A stretch of DNA of 64,000 nt from Ramazzottius varieornatus (taxonomy: Eukaryota > Tardigrada > Eutardigrada > Parachela > Ramazzottiidae). Numbering within the stretch: the first letter of the stretch is position 1; every line of letters starts with the position of its first letter. Shown one piece after another: positions 1 through 9,950 of the stretch. Below the pieces are notes generated by a model that was not told where the DNA came from, ran no database searches, and was given only the letters and a program-made list of their open reading frames with translations. The stretch lies in the NCBI GenBank assembly GCA_001949185.1, contig BDGG01000008.1, positions 1,751,576 to 1,815,575 of the forward strand. The letters run 5' to 3'. The position numbers were made by a program, and so were the translations under genes.

Positions 1-1674
1 GGTGACCGCATCCGCCGCGGATAAAGGTCTACCTTTTGTTGCATTGCAATCTTTCTATGTTTGTCGCTTTGTACAGCCCAAGAACCACCAAAGGTTGTCA
101 TTGTTTCTCCGGGTTACACAGGGTTCCAGACCCGTTCTTCTTTGAGTTACGTCGGGCCAGCCATCGACAAGGCAATGGAGAATGTCCGCACGCTGTACCA
201 GGATTCTCTGACGTTTGACCATATTTATCTGACTGACCCTGCGTATTCGAGATGCCTCACCGTCGCGGACAACGTCCAGCATCTGCTGGCCAGGTGGTAC
301 TACGGTTATACAAGCCGCCAAAACAGAAGTGATGAAGAAATCATTGCTATTGTAACTACCGCATGTATTGAATCGACCAAGATAAGTCAGTCGACTGCTT
401 CGAGGAATATCCTAACGATAACCAGGTACGTCGATCGTATTCACAAAGAAGATGGTTAATTCTGTCGTTTGACTGGTGCAGTTTGGACAAGGATATTTCT
501 ATCCGGAATCGAGTTTCCAACCCGACATGGATTACAGCTTCACCTTACATGACCGAACAAGATGTCTACTGCTGCTTCCTCCATTACGCCAACTGGACTG
601 ATGTCTTCCTGGTCCTACCCCAGCCAGGTGCCCGCCAATGGCTCCACTTAATATCCAGGACGCTCCTAGCCAGCCTGAAACTTTGCGGGATTCGTGTCAC
701 CGGGAGCCAGATTGTAGGCACCCCTAGTCTGCTGCGCAACTTCGTCCGGGAAAGCAGGGGTAATCGTACCAGACGTGTATTGTCTAACCAGGAATCTCCC
801 GTTGATTTTAACATTGCTCTTTCTAGTAATACTCTTTTTGGCTGAAACATATTCGTTTCGAAACTTGCTGGTAAGTTTCACCTATGTTTCTTATCCCGGT
901 TCTCGAAACTCCAGACTATCCCGATTTCGTCTTTGTAATTTTGCAGTTGGAAGCATCCGCCATGAATATCATGGAAGGAGAACACGTAAGTTAGAAAAAA
1001 AGACGTGCACACTCATGTTCCCTAGACGCCCTCTTTCGAGTCAAATCAGACGGGTAACCGGTAACTGACCTTCTGCAGGTTTTGATCGTAGCAGAGGACT
1101 TCCGAGATACCAACATCACCCGCAATACTTCTACATACAGCCCTTTCTGGTTCCACTGTGTCAACAACAGTCGTTTGCAGGGCGTATCGTGCCGTGATAC
1201 GTCTGGTCATGAGCGATCTTGGCGAACGTAAAATAAAGAAATCAGAATCTCTTCGACAAAAATGGAAGATCCGCACTGTGAACGATCAAGTCCGACCCCT
1301 GGTAAATAATGGGTTATTTAGCCTTCTGGTGATACGTATTAGCAAGCTTCTTGAAAGTCCTGGTGAACTTGTTGGTATCAATATCGGGTTTTCAGCCAGC
1401 CGCTATTTCGGTCGCTACTTACGAGGCAATCGAAGCGGTGGGACAAATAATCAACGAAACCGCCGCCAAGTACGGTTCGGAGAGTTCTAGATTGCGTGAC
1501 GGGACCTATCTGGCCAGTCAATTTCTTAATCGGCATTTCGTCACTGCCGCGGGGGACTTTTACATTGGTCCCACTGGCGAGAAGGTGCCAGACGTGACGT
1601 TCGGTTATTATGATCCCCACACCTATTCTACGTCTTGTCATACACAGGGTAGTAAAACAACCTCGAGAACATGA
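1..1674 (+). pseudogene. Broken ANF-receptor / receptor guanylyl cyclase-type ligand-binding region
   Basis: Consecutive exons encode a periplasmic-binding-protein-like fold as in the extracellular part of natriuretic peptide receptors and receptor guanylyl cyclases, which bind ligand outside the cell. Segments in order: 76-425 (starts QEPPKVVIVSPGYTG; a hydrophobic leader or a splice acceptor precedes it), 482-759 (PTWITASPYM, HYANWTDVFLVL), 827-870 (VILFLAETYSFRNLL), 947-985, from 1079 (VLIVAEDFRDTNIT), and 1409 onward (AISVATYEAIEAVGQIIN, DFYIGPTGEKVPDVTFGYYD). Phases join cleanly up to 1079. The frame then slips between about 1165 and 1176: the AYRAVIRLVMSDLG segment lies in another frame, with no room for an intron. 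No membrane, kinase-like or cyclase domain follows by 3.2 kb. This suggests a decayed copy, although a soluble variant with a sequence error is possible. The gene may begin before the window. Confidence 0.5.
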
Positions 1675-3210
1675 CCCATTGTGGTGGTGCCTGGAAGACC
1701 GAGAGCTGAAAGTACTGTATAAAGGCCATTCTTGGATCCAGTGAGCATGCATCGCGGTTATACTTCCCAAACACGAATTGGCAGCGGTGTAGTACTCTGG
1801 TTTAAGATATTGAGGCTGATCGTGACCGACTGATTGAATATCCGTAATCTGAAATTAGTCCTCCTCACGACAGGCTGTAAAACTCCGTTGATTGCGTTGA
1901 TCTTGAAAGTGGATTACGAAGTTTCGCTTTCAAGATAAGCAGCCCTCGAATAGCTTATCTTGAAAGCGAAAACGGATTATTCTCTGCACACTTGACTCAA
2001 GATTTCAAATTTTCATTTCTCAGCTGATCTCTGTCTGCACAGTGCTTCACGTTGCGAGATACCGTTTCACGTATGGGCTTCTTGATACCTATTAGTGTCG
2101 GGGATATCGACAGACAGAGACTAGCCAGAGAGAAAACCATGAATTTCAGCCTAGTCAGCAGGCAACGTTTGCCCACAAACCTACCCCGCAAAACTCGCGC
2201 ATTTCCGCTCCCGTTTTCGAGACTTTCGAAAAACGCAATTTTGCCTCGCTCACGACTAATTTCCGTTGATCAAGCAAATTCAAATTTTATATCAACCGTT
2301 TGCGACATAAACAGCTCGGCGTGAGGAGAACTATTGTTCGAGAAACGGGTCTTTCGTCTGGGGCGTTGAGGGTCGGTTCGAAGCGACCGGAGCTATGTTG
2401 TCGGGCACTCAATGAAGCTATATTGTCGGGCCTTCGATGGGAAAGATTTTGGTGTGAACTGCGAATTCGATAACTGAACGACGGCTGAGCTATGAACGAC
2501 TATAGCTTAGTAAGTCGACTTATTCGAGCGACCAAGATCGCTGCTTTCGCCAACGTCACTGGGCTACGGTCTCTTCCTTTGCAATCTTCCGGATGTTTAC
2601 GAGCCGTAACGATGGTTGTGGCCTGATATGTGTCTGATATTATGGGCAGGACGCCAGAACAAATCAGTTTGACTGAAAACTCCATCTCGTAGCCATCGAT
2701 TCCTTGCTATAGGGAGCGTTACCGAGGAAAAGGGTCAAGTGGTCGGGCGAAGTTGTAATCACCCGTTTTTGGTTTTCCATGGCTGTCGCGGTTGTCGCAC
2801 TCAAGATCGAATGTACCACGTTTAGATATACAATTTCATGCGGGAGAAGATTTTTTTCTCCTCAACACGACATTCGATCAGTCGGTCGCGACAAGCGTCA
2901 TATGGACTCAAAGTTGCCGTCGAAAGTTTACAGTGTACTGGCACCCCGTTTGACTTTGCGCTCCCTAGACGTTCAGTCCATTTTCAATTACTTGAAGCTT
3001 GTGCCCACAAATCTGCTGTTTCATTTTGCAGCGCGTTCCGAAGTTTGCTTTTTTCTTTCTGGCGGTTTTGAATTCGTCGTGTCAAGACGCCAAAATCCTA
3101 GCTGCACCCTTCCGCCTTCGGTCCATAGGGTCGGGGCAACTGGGTTCAGTTATTCGAAACTAGAGCCCTGCAGCAGTAGCTGAAACCCGTGCTGCTTCTG
3201 CACTGCATCT
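1675..3210. other. No gene recognised; small perfect hairpin inside
   Basis: No exon chain or family motif was found in this stretch. It contains a hairpin of about 19 bp arms at 1921-1973 (arms 1921-1940 and 1953-1973, GCTTTCAAGATAAGC and its complement, 12-nt loop). The open frames are short and lack recognisable motifs. Confidence 0.5.
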
Positions 3211-3220
3211 AGTTTCCAGA

Positions 3221-3308
3221 AACTGCAACTGCAACTGCAACTGCAACTGCAACTGCAACTGCAACTGCAACTGCAACTGCAACTGCAACTGCAACTGCAC
3301 TGCACTGC
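3221..3308. repeat. (CTGCAA)n hexamer microsatellite
   Basis: About 12-13 uninterrupted copies of the hexamer CTGCAA run from near 3221 to 3298, then degrade into CTGCA units. Related degenerate CTGCAACTGCA stretches occur at 3487-3500 and 3523-3565, so the whole 3.19-3.57 kb stretch looks like a decayed minisatellite. The poly-LQ open frame on the minus strand here is an artefact of the repeat. Confidence 0.9.
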
Positions 3309-3913
3309 ATTTAAAAATCCAGAATTTCTGCATGTTAACGGAAATACATGTTAAACACATCGAAACGCGGATGTCTTACGGAGATTTAAACGAAAAATGG
3401 TACAGTCCGACCAGAAAAATTTGATTTTGCTTCTGTTTTGGGGCAACGACCGTATACTGCGGCGAACAGTGCTCACTTTTTCAAAACTGCACTGCAACTG
3501 CATTTTCTCACCATTTCGACGACTGCAACTGCACTGCATTGCGGTGCAGTGCAGAACGTACTGCATGTTGCACGGCTCAATTCGAAACACGGATTTTCGC
3601 GTTTCACATTGTTATACCTGCACTAAAGCTGATAAAAAGTTTTGCCGCGTCCTAGTCTCAAACAGCAGACAAAGAAAAGAATCGAGAATCGGCAAAGGAC
3701 AGAGGGCAAGAACTGGCAAAGTTGCAAGTACAGTACAAGTACAGCAATGCTCAACAACGGGTTGTTGCGGCCTACAGGCCGGCGTACGAATACAAAACGG
3801 TACGATCGACATGTCATACATCGTCATACATTCCCAATAGACTAAGTTTTTGATTTGCAATATAGGGCACACTGGGAAAATGCGCTTCGACTTCGAAGAT
3901 CTAATTCCCCAGC

Positions 3914-4283
3914 TACGAGGAGAACATAGCGGACTTCTCAATGCAAAATCGCATGGTGAAGTTGTCAGCGTCGGATGTGACCGAAGTACTAGACTGTTTC
4001 GCTTGCTTCTTGTTTCTTCAGATGAAAGAAACCTTGTGGAATCATTGCACCGGTCCAGAAGCTAAGGAGGATACGGGGAGTGTCTTATTCGGTCTGACAG
4101 GAAGAAAGGTTTCTCCCATATTAAAAAGCCTGGGGCAAAATTTTCCAGCGAGCCGTTTGGGGCGTGCGTGTCGCGTTTCATTAAGTTGTGGTAGCAATAG
4201 GAAGTGTCGCCACCGCACGGCCTAAAAGCAGACAACTTCGCCATGCGATTTTGCACTGACAAGTCCGCTACTGTATATGTTCT
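3914..4283. mobile_element. MITE family A, copy 1
   Basis: Inverted ends of about 45 bp, with core AGCGGACTTSTCARTGCAAAATCGCATGG, face each other at 3914-3965 and 4225-4283. A second copy at 41140-41503 has the same ends and internal sequence in the opposite orientation. No transposase is encoded. It lies just upstream of the dehydrogenase-like exons. Confidence 0.75.
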
Positions 4284-4335
4284 CATAACTCTACAAACAT
4301 CAAATCGTGCTGTTCTCGTCTCATAACAATTCGAA

Positions 4336-6366
4336 ATGGCACCTTTGCAATGTGTATTCCATGGCACGGTAACGACTGCCGACGACTTCGCCACAGCCAT
4401 CGATAGCTTGTCGAAATCGGAACAGCGGGTGAGCCTATTTTCCTCAGTACGTTGCTTGTTGTTATGTTTAGGGTGGGCGCGACCCGACCATGGTCACGCG
4501 ACCGTGACCATATGGTCCGTTCGCGTCCACCCTACTTGTGTTACGAGTGTCTTCAGTTTTGCATCTTTAGCTGGTTGCTGTAGCTGCCCGCAAGAAAGAA
4601 GAGGCCGACAAGTTTGAGAAAAAAGTCAAATTCGAGAAATTGTACGACGACTTCGAAGCTTTGGCGGCGGATTCTGATGTCGGTAAGCAGGCTAGGACGG
4701 AATCACTGGTGGCGAGTTTCTTCGGCACTCCAATTTTTCTACATCTTAGTGTAGTACTCCCCTAAGTTAATGCCTCCGGTTTCTTTTGTTTAGATGTCAT
4801 CTATGTGGTAACGGTAAACCCAAATCATCACGAGCTATGCAAGAAGCTAATCGATGCCGGGAAGCACATTATGCGAAAAGCCGCTTACTCTCCTCCTGAA
4901 ACAGACCAAGAAGCTCATCGAATTATCAAATTTCGCGTTCCGCGTCCAGACGCACGGTACCTCAGCCATACGCAGCCCAGTGATAAACTACCCACAAACT
5001 TGTGCCCTCTCCTTATTGCTGTCAGCATTTCAAGCAAAGCGCTAGGCGACGTGCAGCAAGTCGCCACTTTCCGACTGTAGTGACGGCTTGCTCCTCCCCT
5101 TTTGTGACGGAGTTCCCCTTATTTTCGGAAATTAGCCTAATCGTAATTACGGTTAGCTAGCATAGGGTAGCAGGGTGGCTACCTAACTACTCAAAGCTCT
5201 GAAGAGCTGCTTCGCTCATGAGTGACGTTGCAGCTCATTTTGCAGTCATCATGGGTCATGGGTCATGGGTCATGGGTCATGGGCACCTGTGGTCTTACTT
5301 TGCCTCCTTGTACAGTAGCTCCCAAACCCGTCGTCCAGTTTCCTTAATTTGAAATGTGTCTCGTAGAGGGAGATGGGAAGTTTCTGACCACGTGACGTTT
5401 CAGTCATTTCTTGAATCAATTAACCGCTAAGCCTCGATGGTCAGACAAGGAAATAAGGGCCATTTTTGGCTGCCCATCTCTCGTCACATGTCAGGATTTT
5501 GGGAAATCCTAACCGGCCAAAATGTAGCCCATACATCGATCTATTTGCTACACTGGAAGAGATGTCCAGCAAAAATTTCATCCAAGAATTTTCCGTACTT
5601 GGTTTACTCGTACCGGAAACCAAAGCTACAATGCTGAGAAAGAGCGTACCGCTGTCCAAGTCGTGAGTTTCACTTCTCGATACATCTTTCAGGTTGCCAA
5701 AGCCAGGACACAAAATTCGTGAGTATCGCAGTGAGCGTTTTCAGAACAAAGGACATTTGATTTTTCGAGCTTGTTCACTTTGAACACCGTGCTCAATCAG
5801 CCTTTCGTCGCCTTATAACTTTCTCGAATGCGATCTTAGTATGTTGCCTTGGCCTGCAAGTATTTCCGGCAGTTTGTTATGCCAGGCAGCCAGTGCGTAC
5901 CGGTCCGACTGACGACAGTTCCTGTTCAGCACCGATACCAGTTCGTCACAGACCCACCGCTACCCCCATCACCCCTGCAAACGTTTAGTAGCTGAAATTG
6001 TGCCGGCCTAGGCGGCCCTGTCAGCTTTAGTAACGAGCCTTCCCGGACAGACGGTCGATAGGTCACAGATAAAACGGCATAAGTATTGGTAACACAATGT
6101 GGTGGTTTTCCAGTTGAAACGGTTTTGGTGTCCGGCGGAAACTACAGTGAAAAACAAGAGATAGGACTTGTCGCTGCCAAAAGTGAACCACAAGGTGGAG
6201 CTCCCGCATGGCGAAGGGATGGCGTACAAAGCGCAGGAAGGGAAGCGATGTCTCGACAAGGGTCTGAAGGAAATTCCACATTTCACGCAAAAGGAGTCCA
6301 TTCTCATTTCGCAAATCGGAGCCTCAACGAAGAAGCAAACTGGTCGGAGCTTTGAAGACCTGTAGT
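4336..6366 (+). pseudogene. Decayed trans-1,2-dihydrobenzene-1,2-diol dehydrogenase-like gene (GFO/IDH/MocA family)
   Basis: Exons 4336-4428, 4571-4682 and from 4794 splice in phase and give a Rossmann N-terminal half: DDFATAIDSLSKSEQR, LVAVAARKKEEADKF, LYDDFEALAADSDV, DVIYVVTVNPNHHELCKKL, DAGKH. The family's next motif, LCEKPLTL...KQTKKLIEL, is present only in another frame from about 4866 (frameshift inside the AGKH-LCEKP junction). A matching C-terminal piece lies at 6165-6366 (HKVELPHGEGMAYKAQE, RCLDKGLKEIPHFTQKES) and ends at a stop. I did not find the middle catalytic exons. Enzymes of this family are soluble NADP-dependent dehydrogenases acting on dihydrodiols or sugars. Family assignment is fairly sure. 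The pseudogene status rests on the frameshift and missing middle, and a sequencing error cannot be excluded. Confidence 0.6.
5060..6160. other. No exon recognised; short 7-mer tandem repeat
   Basis: This lies between the N- and C-terminal pieces of the dehydrogenase-like gene. It contains about 4.7 copies of the 7-mer ATGGGTC at 5251-5283. Open frames near 5437-5713 show no family motif. Confidence 0.45.
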
Positions 6367-6682
6367 TTGCGGATAAAGAGAAATAGGAAGGTGCTGACGA
6401 GGGATAAAAGAGAACACCGGAAAAGGGCCCGCAGCTAAGCGATTTGTATGTTATCTTTCCATTCACGAGAACTGATACTCATCTGAACAAGAAAATCTTT
6501 TATACCTATGTAGTAATTTCCACAAACCTCACATCGGTGATGCTAAAATGTAGTACTAGTTTACCATTCGCAACGTTTTGCAATAGTTTCATTGCCAGTA
6601 AAATTCGATATCCGAAAATTCCCGATCACTGGTGACCGTTTTCTACATATGCGTGTAATCTGGGCAGGATAATTGGGCAGCT

Positions 6683-8404
6683 TCATAGTGTTCGAATATT
6701 TTCCACAAGCCAGTCACGGTAATGGAAAATATTCGTGTAGACTCCTGGGACGTTGGGTTCTCCGCAACCGAAGCCCCAACTGATGACTCCTATCAGCTCG
6801 AAGCGTCCGGTAGTGTCTTCGCGTACCATCGGTCCACCCGAATCTCCCTGTCAAACAGCAACCGTATCTGACCGCCCACCCCAACACTTTGTTTCTTTTG
6901 AACGCTCCGATACCTGACAAGCGTCTCTGCCACCTTCTTTCGCTCCGGCGCAGATGTGCGGAGTCCCGATCAGGTTCTTCAATCCTTGTTGAGCAAAGTA
7001 CCGGCTGCATTCTTCTCGTTCAATAAGCGGAATGTCCACAGCTTGTAAAGCCGATGGAAGATCGTAGACTGTGTTGTCTGTGCAAAATAATTACTGCAAA
7101 AACCCGCTGTGCCCGCGCAGTACGTCATTGTACACGTGAAGTACAGACCCGGTCCGGCTTTACTGCCTGTTCAACCCCCTGCGGGGGTGCATCGTCACGT
7201 ACGTGTACGTGCTGCGCGGATGCAGCGGGTTTTTACAGTAGTTGAATAATGTACAGTGTCCGACGAAACAGACCTTCGAAAATGAGCCGGGCCTCTCAGG
7301 TCGCGAATCGTACTTAAGGTTTTTTAAGTCTGACTAGGTGGAGCCACCTGATTTCTCCTGACACTCATTACCGAAGGTCTGTCTTGTCGGTCTGTTTTGT
7401 CGTACGAGACGTCGGCAAACGAGTTTACTCGGATCGCTATCTCAAGTGATGCACTGTCGCCTTGTTGATGGCTGGATCGTGCGCCACTTGGATAAAAGAT
7501 CTGGGTCAATTCATTTGTCGACGTTCCATATCGAGCATAGGTGAAGAAACATCTGCAGGAATTGGGACGACATACTTTCTTCTTCTTTTCCCCAACCAAG
7601 AATGGTAGTGTTCCATCCGGCTACTGGTTCTTGTGAGCCTACGCAAATGGGTAGGATGTTTGGAGCGTACTTGACCGCTTCGCTCAGCTGGATGATGGCC
7701 ACATCGTTGAGTAGGGTGGTAAGGTCGAAATCTGGATGTCGGATCACGCGTGCCACGCGCAGTAGTACTGGCGGAAACAGCACGTTGTCGCGTTCGTTGG
7801 TGTTGAACATACCAAGTTTCACGGTCAAGTTGGTCAACAGTCTATTTCCGCTTACACAATGCGCAGCCGTCACGACCACCTGCGGCGCGATCAGTGTGGC
7901 GCCTATACCAAACAGAAGACGTTGTTCCGCATTATTTGTTGGTGGACCGGAAATGCATTAAGCAGATGGTACTGAAGTTACCGCATCTGGGCCGACCATA
8001 GTTCAGCAGCATTGCCATCCACGGCCAGTCGCCAAAGCCAGCTGTTTCACCTCCGACAATGCGACCGACGCGGACCATCTTGTAGGTTAAGTCTCGCTGG
8101 CCGCATGTAATTTCCTGATTCTCGCTCTTGACATTCGTAGTGTTCGGACGTTTCTTGCTGACATACTTCCGGATAGATTCAGCTGGACGTTTAGCGGACC
8201 GCGAAGCCGGTGTTGATTCGCTGTCCAACGAGAAGATGTCCGCCCGGAAGTAGGGTATCACGTCCAGATCCGAGATTCTCGGTTGTGAGGTGATGTTATC
8301 TGTTGTTGGTCCGCTTGAGTGGTTTCCGGTGTAATCGGTTGGCAAGATCATAGCTTGACCACTCGATAGGCTCTCCGGTAACTCGCTTTGGGTCGCTTGT
8401 TTGT
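6683..8404 (-). CDS. Trypsin-like serine protease with N-terminal pro-region (5' exon not resolved)
   Basis: A secreted-type S1 protease. Exons 8404-7982, 7902-7576, 7068-6914 and 6847-6683 splice with consistent phases (1, 1, 0) to a TGA stop. The first exon encodes a 120-residue Ser/Thr-rich pro-region, a Cys before the cleavage site (EITCGQRD) and the activation site RIVGG. The triad is intact: His in VVTAAHC, Asp in LNDVAII, Ser in GDSGGP. The Asp six residues before the Ser (DACQGDSGGP) predicts trypsin-like Arg/Lys specificity, and the C-terminus has the expected [13 protein letters not shown]. Intron 3 (7069-7575) contains a MITE. The exon supplying the signal peptide must end in phase 1 upstream of 8404. 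A hydrophobic MGRLTATRLFLVVCW reading begins at 9053, but I could not join it in phase. Substrate and pathway are unknown. Confidence 0.88.
7092..7240. mobile_element. MITE family B, copy 1 (TA-flanked hairpin)
   Basis: About 149 bp with terminal inverted repeats of about 45 bp (left CTGCAAAAACCCGCTG, right CAGCGGGTTTTTACAG), flanked by TA. It sits in intron 3 of the serine protease gene. A second copy is at 9541-9689. The TA target and CTGTAAAAA-type ends suggest mobilisation by a Tc1/mariner-type transposase (inference). Confidence 0.8.
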
Positions 8405-9540
8405 CTGCAAGTGGAACGAACAAGTGCAGAAACAAATCTTGATGATATGATGGACATTATTCGAGCCACACTGATGCAAAAAGCCCTCATTAAATGATCG
8501 ATGCTGGAGATGAGTGGGACTTGACCAACCTTGAGGAGCAGGAAAGTTGTCCGTTTGTAAGATTTTACTTCTACAACAATAGCTCCTTTCTGTCGTCTCC
8601 GCAGAAAATCGGCCCAAAATCGATCTTCCAAACAAGGATGGCCGGTTTGAGGCTAGTCGGCACGGTGTAAGCGGTAGCGCACGGTCTTCCTCAGGACAAT
8701 AGGACTCGAGCTTGCAACTCGCCGAGGGATTTAGATCAAGGCAGGTGGAGTCTAGTTCGTACCAGCGCTGGTTGGAGCGCCGGGTTCTCCGTCGTGTCCA
8801 CTTTGGTCGTTCTCACTCAAGCATAACAAAAGTTTTGTGATGAAGCTTGCTTTCCAATGGAGAGTACCACACGGTTCCGCTTTCACGCTCACAAAATTCT
8901 TACCTGTTGTAAGCAGCGAAAATTCTTCTCTCTCCGTTAAATGTGTAGAGATGATCCCAAAGGTTGCAGGAGAAAGCACGTGAGTTCTCATCCCTTCGGA
9001 CCAGGAAGCCCAGCATACCACAAGAAACAACCTTGTTGCAGTCAGCCGACCCATTATTCCGGATAGCATAGTGATCAACTGCAAACCAGCTGTGCTGGCT
9101 AGGTACTGGCTTACAGTATGTAAGAAAGGCGCGAGGAAGCTTCCGATTACGAGACCGACATCTCTGTTTCGCAGGTGTTTCTTTAAGAAAGAGGTGTCAA
9201 AAATCGGTTGATGCGTCACATTGCCTACGGTAATATGATGACACTGAAATTCCATGCAAGTGCTCTCCACTTTGAATGTTGTCTATACACAGCCGAATGT
9301 TACATGAAAAAGTTCGCTGTTAAGGTCATCCTTCATGATTTCTCAGGTTTGAATTCTTCGATAATTAACCATAGCTGTCATTCGGACCAACAAAAAGGCG
9401 AGCGCTGATTTGTGCTCTGTTCGATAGACCAAACTCGAAGCAACCCCGAATTACATTCTAGAATCTTTGAACAGAAATCTAGAGGGTCCCGCGAGTGGCG
9501 AACCTAGAGCATACTCCAGCTGAATCTCCCCGGTGCCCAA
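8405..9540. other. Upstream of the protease gene; first exon not resolved
   Basis: This stretch probably holds the leader exon of the minus-strand protease. Candidates are a hydrophobic N-terminus beginning at 9053 on the minus strand and a Cys-containing frame at 8635-8450. Neither joins 8404 in the required phase, so no exon is called. Confidence 0.3.
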
Positions 9541-9689
9541 TATTGTAAGAATTCGCTGCGTCCGCGCAGTTTGTCATCGTACACGTGAAGTGCAGCCCAG
9601 GTCCGAGTTTACTGCCCGTTCAGTTCCCTACGGGGGTGCATCGTCACGTACGACTACGTACTGCGCGGACGCAGGGAATTTTTACAGTA
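9541..9689. mobile_element. MITE family B, copy 2
   Basis: Same structure as the element at 7092-7240: TA-flanked, inverted ends with GCTGCGTCCGCGCAG and its complement, and a shared GGGGGTGCATCGTCACGTACG core. About 149 bp. It lies between the protease gene and the first Thr-rich gene. Confidence 0.8.
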
Positions 9690-9950
9690 TGTTAAGTTTC
9701 ACCTTCATCCGCGTAGTGTTTTTCCCGCCTCAGGCATTGTTTTTGGTACAATGACCTCAGATCAGATGCGAGACAGTGAGCTTCTTCCGACTCGCACGAT
9801 GCTGATGCGTCTTTCAGTCTCATCTGCTTCCGTGGACTAAATACTGTCGGACAATTGTCCAAAAATCAGACTTTTTTGATTTGACTGTAGTATTTTTGAC
9901 TGTGTTTTTGATTTGAGTGAAGGCAAACCGGATCACGGGAGAGCGGCAAA

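Noticed and set aside
3160-3360. Minus-strand frame with LQLQLQ repeats
   Set aside because: It is only the CTGCAA microsatellite read as protein.
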